DNA of 64,000 nt, from positions 1 through 64,000 of the forward strand of contig JBFMFB010000002.1 of the NCBI GenBank assembly GCA_040752115.1, read 5' to 3'. Under the pieces are notes generated by a model. It saw only the letters and a list, made by a program, of their open reading frames with translations, did no database searches and had not been told where the DNA came from. Both the position numbers and the translations under genes were made by a program. The DNA comes from JBFMFB01 sp040752115 (GTDB lineage Bacteria > Pseudomonadota > Gammaproteobacteria > Burkholderiales > Sulfuricellaceae). Below are positions 16,179 through 24,241 of the stretch, in pieces (positions within the stretch are counted from its first letter, which is position 1; every line of letters starts with the position of its first letter).

Positions 16179-16682
16179 ATGTCTATTTTGAAGATTTTGC
16201 GCTATCCCGACGAACGGCTTCACACCGTTGCCTCGCCGGTAGCCGAAGTAAACGCCGAAATCCGCAAATTGATCGATAACATGGCGCAAACCATGTATGC
16301 GGCGCCCGGAATCGGGTTGGCTGCGACCCAGGTCAATGTGCACAAGCAGGTGATCGTGATCGACATTTCGGAAGCGCGCAACCAGTTGCTGGCGCTGGTC
16401 AATCCACGCATCATTGCCAGCGACGGAATGGCGGAGCACGAGGAAGGCTGCCTGTCGGTGCCGGGCATTTACGAAAAGGTCAGCCGCGCCGAACGCATCT
16501 CAATCGAAGCGCTGGATCGCGACGGGAAGCCGTATTCCCTCGATGCAGAAGGCCTGCTGGCGGTATGCATCCAGCACGAAATGGACCACCTGCGGGGCAA
16601 GGTGTTTGTCGAATACCTTTCCCAGCTCAAGCAGACGCGCATCCGGCACAAGATGAAGAAGCTGATGCGCGAGACCATGTAG
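16179..16682 (+). CDS. def: Peptide deformylase
   Basis: Def removes the N-formyl group from nascent proteins using Fe2+ (or Zn2+). All three family motifs are present: GIGLAATQ (44-51), EGCLSVP (89-95, metal ligand Cys91) and HEMDH (133-137, two His ligands and the catalytic Glu). The length of 167 residues is standard. It begins a plus-strand operon def-fmt-htpX-rsmB and abuts fmt. Confidence 0.98.
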   Translation: MSILKILRYPDERLHTVASPVAEVNAEIRKLIDNMAQTMYAAPGIGLAATQVNVHKQVIVIDISEARNQLLALVNPRIIASDGMAEHEEGCLSVPGIYEKVSRAERISIEALDRDGKPYSLDAEGLLAVCIQHEMDHLRGKVFVEYLSQLKQTRIRHKMKKLMRETM

Positions 16683-16688
16683 GTGGCG

Positions 16689-17618
16689 ATGCGGCTGATT
16701 TTCGCGGGGACGCCCGAGTTTGCCAGCCGTGCGCTGGCTGCCTTGATCGAGGCTGGTCATGAAATCGTGTTGGTGCTCACTCAGCCGGACCGTCCTGCCG
16801 GGCGTGGGATGAAGTTCGTTGCCAGTCCGGTCAAGCAACTCGCCTTGCTACGCGGTCTCCCGGTGCTCCAACCAGCCACCCTGAAAACCCCGGAAATACA
16901 GTCACAACTTGCTTTAGCCGGCGCAGATGCAATGATCGTGGCGGCCTACGGCCTGATTCTGCCGGTGGCGGTACTCAAGATTCCCCGCTTCGGCTGTCTG
17001 AACATTCATGCGTCGCTCCTGCCGCGCTGGCGCGGGGCGGCACCGATCCAGCGCGCACTGCTGGCCGGTGATCACGAAACCGGCATCACCATTATGCAGA
17101 TGGACGAGGGGCTGGATACCGGCCTCATGCTACTGCGGCGGGCCATCCCCATTGCCGGGGACGACACCGCACAAACCCTGCATGACAAGCTGGCGGATCT
17201 CGGCGCGGAAGCGATCGTGATCGCCCTTGCGCACTTGGAAAAGGGCGATTTGAGCGCCCAACCCCAGGACGAAGCGAGCGCAAACTACGCAGCCAAGCTG
17301 AACAAGGCAGAGGCCTCGCTTGATTGGCGCAAGCCGGCCGTAGAGTTGGAGCGGGCGGTACGGGCGTACAATCCGTATCCTGTGGCGCAAACCACGTTCA
17401 ACGGCGAAACCTGGCGCATCTGGCGGGCGCAGGTCGCGGAGGGAAGCGTCGGCGCGCCGGGCGAGATCGTGCGGGCAGACCGGGAAGGTATTTTGGTCGC
17501 CTGCGGCACGAAAGCGCTGTTGCTGCAGGAAATGCAAAAACCAGGGGGCAAGCGGCTGGCTGTGGCGCAGCTGCTGCCGGGCAATCCCTTCAAGGAAGGG
17601 GACCGGTTCGGGAGTTGA
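16689..17618 (+). CDS. fmt: Methionyl-tRNA formyltransferase
   Basis: Fmt formylates initiator Met-tRNA with 10-formyl-tetrahydrofolate, the reaction that Def later reverses on the protein. The protein shows MRLIFAGTPEFASRALAAL, the TQPDRPAGRGMK loop, the catalytic-site stretch NIHASLLPRWRGAAPIQRAL, and the C-terminal tRNA-binding barrel. The length of about 309 residues fits the family. I prefer the ATG at 16689, preceded by AGGTGG. A GTG directly after the def stop (16683) would add two residues. Confidence 0.97.
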   Translation: MRLIFAGTPEFASRALAALIEAGHEIVLVLTQPDRPAGRGMKFVASPVKQLALLRGLPVLQPATLKTPEIQSQLALAGADAMIVAAYGLILPVAVLKIPRFGCLNIHASLLPRWRGAAPIQRALLAGDHETGITIMQMDEGLDTGLMLLRRAIPIAGDDTAQTLHDKLADLGAEAIVIALAHLEKGDLSAQPQDEASANYAAKLNKAEASLDWRKPAVELERAVRAYNPYPVAQTTFNGETWRIWRAQVAEGSVGAPGEIVRADREGILVACGTKALLLQEMQKPGGKRLAVAQLLPGNPFKEGDRFGS

Positions 17619-17694
17619 ATTTCCGTCGGCAACCCACATTTAAAGGATTGCCGGCGACCGCCGGGTTTGAAAGGTTTCGGGAGAGGACAGCAAG

Positions 17695-18555
17695 ATGTTT
17701 GGCAACTGGCTTAAAACAGCAATTCTGATGGCCGCGATCGTAGCGTTGTTTGGCGCTATCGGCGCCGCTCTGGGAGGCGCATCCGGCATGCTGATCGCGC
17801 TTCTGTTTGCAGGGGCGATGAACATTTGGGCTTACTGGTATTCCGATTCCATGGTGCTCAAAATGTACAACGCCCAGGAGGTGGATGAAACCACGGCGCC
17901 GCAGTTTTACAGCATGATCCGCGACCTGTCGCAACGCGCCGGCTTGCCGATGCCGCGGGTGTACCTGATCGACGAGGCTCAGCCCAACGCCTTCGCCACC
18001 GGGCGCGACCCGGAGCACGCGGCGGTGGCGGCCACGACCGGCATCATGCGCATTCTGTCGGAGCGCGAGCTGCGGGGGGTGATGGCGCACGAACTGGCCC
18101 ACGTCAAACACCGCGATACCCTGATTTCCACTATTTCGGCGACTATCGCCGGCGCGATTTCCTCGATCGCCCAGTTTGGCATGCTGTTCGGCGGGGGCCA
18201 CAACGCCGAGGGCGAGCGCAACGTGCATCCGGTGGTGGCAATCCTGATTATGATCGTCGCGCCGATTGCGGCAGCCTTGATCCAGATGGCAATCTCCCGC
18301 TCGCGCGAGTTCGAGGCCGACCGCGGCGGTGCGGAAATTTCCGGCGATCCCGGTGCGCTGGCAACCGCGCTGGACAAGATTCACCGCTATGCCCAGGGAC
18401 TGCCGCTGGCAACCGCCGAACAGCACCCGGAAACGGCGCAGATGATGATCATCAACCCCTTGTCGGGGGGCAGTTTGAGCGGTCTGTTCAGCACCCATCC
18501 GGCAACCGAGGAGCGAATCGCGCGCCTGATGGCCATGGTGCGCGGCATTGCTTGA
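17695..18555 (+). CDS. htpX: Membrane zinc metalloprotease HtpX
   Basis: HtpX is an inner-membrane M48 protease that degrades damaged membrane proteins together with FtsH. The protein has 286 residues and two N-terminal membrane helices (about 5-25 and 30-50). The zinc site is HELAH (132-136), and the third ligand comes from the FEADRGGAEI segment near 205. Two further hydrophobic segments at about 145-165 and 183-203 complete the topology. The start has an AGGACAGC upstream. It lies between fmt and rsmB, overlapping rsmB by 8 bp. E. coli HtpX is CpxR-regulated, but no such box was identified here. Confidence 0.95.
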   Translation: MFGNWLKTAILMAAIVALFGAIGAALGGASGMLIALLFAGAMNIWAYWYSDSMVLKMYNAQEVDETTAPQFYSMIRDLSQRAGLPMPRVYLIDEAQPNAFATGRDPEHAAVAATTGIMRILSERELRGVMAHELAHVKHRDTLISTISATIAGAISSIAQFGMLFGGGHNAEGERNVHPVVAILIMIVAPIAAALIQMAISRSREFEADRGGAEISGDPGALATALDKIHRYAQGLPLATAEQHPETAQMMIINPLSGGSLSGLFSTHPATEERIARLMAMVRGIA

Positions 18556-19822
18556 CCCCCAGCGCCTCGCCGCGCATGCCGTCGCCCGGGTGCTGGGGGG
18601 GCGCAACCTCTCGCAGGTGCTGGCCGCGACCTTTACCCGCCACGCCGCCCTTCCACCGCAGCAGCGCGCCCTGCTGCAGGATCTCTGCTACGGCACCTTG
18701 CGTCATTACGGAAGGCTCTCCGCCGTGCTTGGGCTGCTGCTGCGAAAGCCACCGAAGGACGAGGAGGTGCGCTGCCTGCTGCTGGTGGCCCTGTATCAGC
18801 TGCAATATACCCAAGCGGCGCCCCACTCCGTTGTGGACAACGCGGTGAGTGCTGTCCATGCGCTCAAGAAATCTTCTGCAAAAGGCCTGGTCAACGCCGT
18901 GCTGCGCAATTTCCTGCGCGGTCGCGACGCGCTCCAGGAACAGACTTCCGCAGCCAGCGATGAAGCTCGCTATTCCTATCCCGCATGGTGGATCGACAAG
19001 CTGCGCCAGCAATATCCCACCGACTGGGCGGCGATTCTCGAGGCTGGCAATCGTCATCCGCCCATGGCGCTGCGGATCAACCAGCGCCACACCAGCGTGC
19101 AAGCGTATCTCGATATGCTGGGGGAGCGTGGTATCGCGGCGCGGGCGGCGGGCGAAACGGGCGTGATCCTGGCGCGCCCTTGCGGGGTGGACGAACTCCC
19201 CGGCTTCCGCGACGGTCTGGTATCGGTACAGGATATCGGCGCCCAATACGCTGCGCCGCTGCTCGATGTACGTGACGGCATGCGGGTGCTCGACGCCTGC
19301 GCGGCGCCGGGAGGCAAAACAGCTCACCTGCTGGAGTGTGCCGGGGTCGAGCTGACTGCGTTGGACAGCGATACGCAGCGACTGGAAAAGGTGGAACAAA
19401 ATCTGCAGCGGCTGCAGCTACAGGCATGCTGTGTAGTCGGGGATGCGGCCCGGCCCGGGGGCTGGTGGGACGGAAAGCCTTTCGACCGGATTCTGGCGGA
19501 CGTGCCTTGCAGCGCTTCCGGCGTGGTAAGGCGGCATCCCGACATCAAATGGCTGCGGCGCGAGCCGGACATCGCGCAGTTTGCCGCCCAGCAGGCGCGG
19601 ATGCTGGAAGCGTTGTGGCGCTGCCTGGCCAGAGATGGTAAATTGCTGTACGCGACTTGCTCCGTTTTTGGCGAGGAGAACCACCTGCAAATCGCCGCTT
19701 TTCTGGCGCGGCACCCGGACGCCAGCCTGCTGCCGCTGCCCGGACTGTCCGAACAAGACCTACAACTGTTGCCGGATGAAAATCACGACGGATTTTATTA
19801 CGCCCTGCTGGCCAGGAATTAG
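18548..19822 (+). CDS. rsmB: 16S rRNA (cytosine(967)-C(5))-methyltransferase RsmB
   Basis: RsmB methylates C967 of 16S rRNA with SAM. The 424-residue protein has an N-terminal NusB-like RNA-binding domain (about 1-140), then the Rossmann methyltransferase. This has SAM motif VLDACAAPGGKT, the DVPCSASGVVRRHPD segment with one catalytic Cys and the YATCSVF segment with the second Cys. The start is a TTG at 18548 that overlaps the htpX stop by 8 bp. No ATG or GTG in frame lies in the first 14 codons, and the protein from here aligns well with the known N-terminus. Confidence 0.95.
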   Translation: MLDPQRLAAHAVARVLGGRNLSQVLAATFTRHAALPPQQRALLQDLCYGTLRHYGRLSAVLGLLLRKPPKDEEVRCLLLVALYQLQYTQAAPHSVVDNAVSAVHALKKSSAKGLVNAVLRNFLRGRDALQEQTSAASDEARYSYPAWWIDKLRQQYPTDWAAILEAGNRHPPMALRINQRHTSVQAYLDMLGERGIAARAAGETGVILARPCGVDELPGFRDGLVSVQDIGAQYAAPLLDVRDGMRVLDACAAPGGKTAHLLECAGVELTALDSDTQRLEKVEQNLQRLQLQACCVVGDAARPGGWWDGKPFDRILADVPCSASGVVRRHPDIKWLRREPDIAQFAAQQARMLEALWRCLARDGKLLYATCSVFGEENHLQIAAFLARHPDASLLPLPGLSEQDLQLLPDENHDGFYYALLARN

Positions 19823-20369
19823 CGCCAGGGCGCTGCGCGTGTTCGTGGCGGCGCTGGGCCTGCTGCTCGCCGAGGCAGTCTGGGCGGACGGCATCCAGGT
19901 CAAATCGGCCGATCTCGCCTTGGTGGACGAGGTCTATCAGGTTTCCGCCGAATTCGATCTCAGTTTCAGCCAGCCCCTGGAAGACGCCCTGAACAAGGGT
20001 GTCCCCCTCAACTTCGTGGTGGAGTTCGAGCTGACCCGGCCGCGGTTCTACTGGTTCGACGAGACCATCGCCAGCGTGCGGCAGAACATCCGCGTCAGCT
20101 ACCACGCCCTTACGCGCCAATACTGGCTCAACGCCAACACCACGCAAAAAAACTTTGGCAGCCTGAATGAAGTCAAGCGCGAGTTGAGCCGCCTGCGCGA
20201 CTGGCAGGTGGTGGATCGCAGCTTGCTGAAAAAGCGCCTCGGCTACGAGGCGGCGCTGCGCATGAAACTGGATCTGTCCCAGCTGCCCAAGCCCTTGCAA
20301 GTGAACGCGCTCGCTTCCAAGGAATGGAGCATGGAATCGGAGTGGCATCGGTGGAAACTCTCGCCGTGA
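19776..20369 (+). CDS. DUF4390 domain-containing exported protein
   Basis: This belongs to the DUF4390 family, which is found almost only in betaproteobacteria between rsmB and an NtrY/NtrX-like pair, exactly as here. It contains a hydrophobic stretch ALRVFVAALGLLLAEAVWA followed by DGIQV, a plausible signal peptide and cleavage site. The mature part is rich in beta strands and has the family stretches LNFVVEFELTRPRFYW and YHALTRQYWLN. The start is uncertain: the ATG at 19776 overlaps rsmB by 47 bp and gives 197 residues, while GTG codons at 19839 and 19845 would remove the positive n-region. Its function is unknown. Constant linkage to the kinase suggests an extracytoplasmic accessory to signalling. 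Confidence 0.8.
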   Translation: MKITTDFITPCWPGISARALRVFVAALGLLLAEAVWADGIQVKSADLALVDEVYQVSAEFDLSFSQPLEDALNKGVPLNFVVEFELTRPRFYWFDETIASVRQNIRVSYHALTRQYWLNANTTQKNFGSLNEVKRELSRLRDWQVVDRSLLKKRLGYEAALRMKLDLSQLPKPLQVNALASKEWSMESEWHRWKLSP

Positions 20370-20391
20370 TCCGGGATAGCGGGCCACACCG

Positions 20392-22515
20392 ATGAAATAC
20401 ATCGTTTTTCTGGGCATGACGCTGGGTGCGGTGCTGCTGTTCCTGCTGTCCCGCGCGAGCGCCAACACTGCCGCTTTTGCGCAGCATTACACCCTCCTGC
20501 TGGTGCTGAACATCGGGCTGGTGGCGGGCCTGATGCTGCTCATTGCCTACCAGTTGTGGTACTTGCGGCGCAAACTCAGGGCACGGTTGTTCGGCGCGAA
20601 GCTGACGCTGCGCTTGCTGTGGATGTTTGCGCTGATGGCGGTACTGCCCGGGGTACTGGTGTACGGCGTGTCGGTACAATTCCTCAACAAGAGCATCGAA
20701 TCCTGGTTTGACGTGCGGGTGGACAACGCGCTGGAGGGGGGCTTGAGCCTTGGCCAGTCCGCGCTGGACAACCTCTTGCAGGATCTGGTCAGGAAGGGGG
20801 AAACGATGGCACAGTCCTTGTCGGACAGCCCCACCAGCCAGCATTTGGGCCAGCTCAACAGCCTGCGCGAGCAGGCGGGCGTGCAGGAGGCCTCGCTGTT
20901 CAGCCCGCGCGGCAAGGTCATCGCCTTCTCCAGCAGCGAACAGGCGAGCTTTCTGCCCGACATGCTGAGTGCGCCCGTGCTCCGCCAGGTGCGCCAGCAG
21001 CAGCCGTTCAGCCGGATCGAGTCGCTGCCTGGCAAGGGACTGTTTCTTCGAGTGGCGGTGCCGGTCAATGTGCTCAGCCTGAACGAAGACTTGCGGGTGC
21101 TGCAGCTGCTGCAGCCAGTGCCGAAGCGCCTGAGCCAGGACGCGGAGACGGTGCAGGCGGTGTACCGCGACTATCAGGAACTGTCTTTCTCGCGCCTGGG
21201 CCTGAAGCGCATCTACGGGTTGACGCTGACTCTGACCCTGCTGTTGGCGTTGCTGTCGGCAATCTCCTTAGCGTTCGTGCTGAGCGAGCGACTTTCCGCG
21301 CCGCTCGGCCTGCTGGCGGAGAGCACCCGGGCCATCGCCAAAGGGGACTTCACCCAGATGCATCCGGTGCAGAGCCGGGACGAGCTCGGGGCGCTGATGC
21401 AGTCGTTCAACCGCATGACCCGTCAATTGGCCGAAACCCGTGCGGTGGCCGAGAAAAACCACCAGCAGCTGGAAACGGCCAAGGCCTATCTGGAGAGCAT
21501 CCTTGCGCACCTGTCCTCGGGTGTGTTGACTTTCGACGAGCGGTTCTGTCTGCGGGCAGTGAATCCCAGCGCGGTCGGCGTGCTTGGCATGGACCTGCTT
21601 TCCCTGCGCGGCCTGAGTCTGTCCGACTGGGGTTTGCGGGAGGCCGGCCTGCAGGCATTTGCCCAGATGGTGGCGGAGCGGTTCCGGCAGGAGGGCAATC
21701 GCGAATGGCAGCAGCAGCTCGAATATGCCGGCAAGGCCGGCAGCCGGACCCTGCTGGTGCGCGGTACGTATCTGGTGGCCGGCGAGGAGCGCGGTTACGT
21801 GGTGGTGTTTGACGATGTTACCGATCTTATCCAGGCGCAGCGGGATGCCGCCTGGGGTGAGGTGGCACGGCGCCTGGCGCATGAAATCAAGAACCCTCTC
21901 ACGCCCATCCAGCTTTCCGCCGAACGGCTGGAGCACAAGCTGGCTGATAAGCTGGATGAGGCGGACGCCGATGTGTTGCAACGCGCGACGCACACCATCG
22001 TTAATCAGGTGGCGGCGATGAAGAGCATGGTGGACGCGTTCGGCGAATATGCACGCGCGCCCCAGCTCAATTTGCAAAGCCTTGACCTCAACCGCCTGGC
22101 GCGGGAAGTGCTGGCGTTGTACGAACCATCCGGCATTGAAATCCGCCTCGATCTGGCGCCGCAGTTGCCCCAAGTGATGGGGGATGCGACGCTGTTGCGC
22201 CAGGTCATGCACAACTTGCTGCAGAACGCGCAGGATGCACTGGCCGGGGTGGCGCAGCCGCTGATCCGGGTATGCACGGAGGCGGACGAGAAATGGGTGA
22301 AGCTGAGCATCTCGGACAACGGCTGCGGTTTTCCCGAACATCTCATGGCGCGCCTGTTCGAGCCCTACGTCACCACCAAGCAAAAAGGGACCGGGCTGGG
22401 GCTAGCGATCGTCAAGAAAATCGTGGAGGAACACCAGGGCACGATCCAGGTGGAAAATATCCAGCCGCAGGGGGCGTGCGTCACCGTACTGCTGCCGTAC
22501 GAGAAGGTGGTTTGA
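20392..22515 (+). CDS. NtrY-like membrane sensor histidine kinase
   Basis: A 707-residue kinase with the NtrY layout. Three predicted membrane helices lie near 5-25, 33-55 and 75-98. A roughly 190-residue periplasmic sensor region follows, then a fourth helix near 283-303 (LTLTLTLLLALLSAISLAFVL). After that come a HAMP domain, a PAS domain and the kinase core. The phosphoacceptor is His497 in LAHEIKNPLTPIQLS. The ATPase has an N-box LLQNAQDAL, G1 SDNGCGFP and G2 GTGLGLAIVKKI. Its partner regulator begins 1 bp after its stop. In other proteobacteria NtrY acts in nitrogen or redox/envelope control. The signal here is unknown. Confidence 0.9.
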   Translation: MKYIVFLGMTLGAVLLFLLSRASANTAAFAQHYTLLLVLNIGLVAGLMLLIAYQLWYLRRKLRARLFGAKLTLRLLWMFALMAVLPGVLVYGVSVQFLNKSIESWFDVRVDNALEGGLSLGQSALDNLLQDLVRKGETMAQSLSDSPTSQHLGQLNSLREQAGVQEASLFSPRGKVIAFSSSEQASFLPDMLSAPVLRQVRQQQPFSRIESLPGKGLFLRVAVPVNVLSLNEDLRVLQLLQPVPKRLSQDAETVQAVYRDYQELSFSRLGLKRIYGLTLTLTLLLALLSAISLAFVLSERLSAPLGLLAESTRAIAKGDFTQMHPVQSRDELGALMQSFNRMTRQLAETRAVAEKNHQQLETAKAYLESILAHLSSGVLTFDERFCLRAVNPSAVGVLGMDLLSLRGLSLSDWGLREAGLQAFAQMVAERFRQEGNREWQQQLEYAGKAGSRTLLVRGTYLVAGEERGYVVVFDDVTDLIQAQRDAAWGEVARRLAHEIKNPLTPIQLSAERLEHKLADKLDEADADVLQRATHTIVNQVAAMKSMVDAFGEYARAPQLNLQSLDLNRLAREVLALYEPSGIEIRLDLAPQLPQVMGDATLLRQVMHNLLQNAQDALAGVAQPLIRVCTEADEKWVKLSISDNGCGFPEHLMARLFEPYVTTKQKGTGLGLAIVKKIVEEHQGTIQVENIQPQGACVTVLLPYEKVV

Positions 22516-22516
22516 A

Positions 22517-23776
22517 ATGAGTGCGAATCAGATTCTGGTAGTCGACGACGAAGCCGGCATCCGCGAATTGCTGCGCGAGATTCTGCAGGACGAGGGCTAC
22601 CAGGTGCGGTTGGCGGAGAATGCCGGCGAAGCCCGAGCGGTCCGCAACCAGGGGAGGCCGGATTTGGTGTTGTTGGATATCTGGATGCCCGACAGCGACG
22701 GCATTACTCTGCTCAGGGAATGGGCCAGCTCCGGCCAGCTGACCATGCCGGTGGTGATGATGTCCGGTCACGCCACGATCGATACTGCGGTAGAGGCGAC
22801 CCGCATCGGCGCGTTCGATTTTTTGGAAAAGCCGGTCGCGCTGCAGAAGCTGCTGGCTACCGTCAAGCGCGCCCTGAAACGGGGCGAGGCAGAATTTCAG
22901 GCCGGAATCGGTTTGTCCAGCTTGGGCAGAAGTCCGCTAATTGGCGACCTGGAAAGGCGTCTGGAACAAGTCGCCAACCTGGGCACGCCGGTGCTGCTGG
23001 TGGGCGAAAACGGGAGCGGCGCGGAACAGTGCGCGCGCTTCTTGCACCAGCCTCACACGCCGTGGGTCGCACCGGAAGAAACGGGCTGGCTGGTGGAGAA
23101 TCCGCTGGAGATTCTCGAACGGGCGCGCGATGGGTTGCTGTTCCTGTCGGAGATCGGCACGCTTAGCAAGATGGAGCAAAAAGGGCTGGTATTGCTGCTA
23201 GGGAAGCTCGAAAAATACAACGTGCGGCTTGTGTGTGCCTCCGCCGGGCGGCTACCGGCAGAGGCGGCGCAGGGTGGATTCGATGCGGGACTGTTCCATG
23301 CCTTGAGCGGCCTGACCATCGGCATTCCCGCGTTGCGCGACCATTGCGAGGACATCCCCGATCTTGCCAGCCGCATGCTGGCGCAATACGTCGAAACAGG
23401 CGAGGCGCCACACCGGCATTTCAGCGTGGCGGCACTCAATGCCCTGCGTAACGAAAAGTGGCCAGGCAACCTTCCCCAGCTCGCTGCCGTCGTAAAGACC
23501 CTGGCGCTTACCAGCCTCAACGAGGAAATCACGGTCGAGGACGTAAATCGCGTGCTATCGCTGTTCTCCACGGCACCCGTTGCAGCGGCGCCGCCGTTGC
23601 CGCTCGATCAGCCGCTACGCGAAGCCCGTGATGCGTTTGAACGGTTGTATCTCGAGCACCATATCGCGATGGCGGGCGGCAACATGAGCAAAGTGGCGGA
23701 AGCGGTCGGACTGGAGCGCACCCACCTCTATCGTAAGCTGAAACAGTTGGGCGTCAGATTCGCCAAAAAGGAATAG
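22517..23776 (+). CDS. NtrX-like response regulator with degenerate AAA+ domain
   Basis: The 419-residue protein has an intact receiver: acidic pocket VVDDE, phosphoacceptor Asp54 in LLDIWMPD, and Lys105 in FLEKP. A Fis-type helix-turn-helix lies at about 378-413 (NMSKVAEAVGLERTHLYRKL). The central domain still resembles a sigma-54 activator but is broken at every key point. The Walker A position reads GENGSGAEQ (163-171) with Ala in place of Lys. Walker B reads GLLFLSEIG with Ser in place of Asp. The roughly 45 residues that carry the sigma-54-contacting GAFTGA loop are missing. It therefore cannot be a normal sigma-54 ATPase and probably acts as a phosphorylation-controlled DNA-binding repressor or activator of sigma-70 promoters. 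Confidence 0.88.
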   Translation: MSANQILVVDDEAGIRELLREILQDEGYQVRLAENAGEARAVRNQGRPDLVLLDIWMPDSDGITLLREWASSGQLTMPVVMMSGHATIDTAVEATRIGAFDFLEKPVALQKLLATVKRALKRGEAEFQAGIGLSSLGRSPLIGDLERRLEQVANLGTPVLLVGENGSGAEQCARFLHQPHTPWVAPEETGWLVENPLEILERARDGLLFLSEIGTLSKMEQKGLVLLLGKLEKYNVRLVCASAGRLPAEAAQGGFDAGLFHALSGLTIGIPALRDHCEDIPDLASRMLAQYVETGEAPHRHFSVAALNALRNEKWPGNLPQLAAVVKTLALTSLNEEITVEDVNRVLSLFSTAPVAAAPPLPLDQPLREARDAFERLYLEHHIAMAGGNMSKVAEAVGLERTHLYRKLKQLGVRFAKKE

Positions 23777-23797
23777 CTCGCCCCTTTCGTCGACCAG

Positions 23798-24199
23798 TCA
23801 ATGCAACGGGGACTGGATGATGATGGGTGTTTCCTGGCGATCGAAAATCACAAACCCGGAAAGATCCCCGCCCATTTGCACCATGTTGGCCATGCGCTGA
23901 AGGTAAACATCGGCTTCCTCCGCGCTGGGCAGGGACGTGCCGCGGCTGCCCAGGCTGGAAATGAGCACGAAATCCCACCCCCGGCTGACCGAATCCGCCT
24001 CGGCCACCAGCTTGTCGAATTTCAGGACCTTGGACAGCACCTTGTCGGTGCACATTACCGGCGTCAGGGCGCCTCTTTCGCCGCCATCGCCTGGGGTGCC
24101 CTCGCGGGCGTCGGCTTTGACGAACACAAGCAGCAGGCGCTGTTGTTTGTTTTCGGCAAGCCCAATGTTGACTAGATCTTTGAATGAAGTGATTTGCAT
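23798..24199 (-). CDS. Conserved small betaproteobacterial protein, function unknown
   Basis: A 133-residue acidic protein without signal peptide or membrane segment. It resembles a family widespread in betaproteobacteria that databases often label 'ribonucleotide reductase subunit alpha'. It has none of the ribonucleotide reductase motifs, so that label looks like a propagated error. Recognisable parts are RLLLVFVKAD near the start, LTPVMCTDK in the middle and GFVIFDRQETPIII at the end. It lies 42 bp upstream of polA in the same direction, so co-transcription is possible. It converges on the NtrX-like gene. Confidence 0.75.
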   Translation of the reverse strand: MQITSFKDLVNIGLAENKQQRLLLVFVKADAREGTPGDGGERGALTPVMCTDKVLSKVLKFDKLVAEADSVSRGWDFVLISSLGSRGTSLPSAEEADVYLQRMANMVQMGGDLSGFVIFDRQETPIIIQSPLH

Positions 24200-24241
24200 A
24201 TTGGGTGATCCCCGATAGTCATAAAGTTCCTTACGCCCTTG

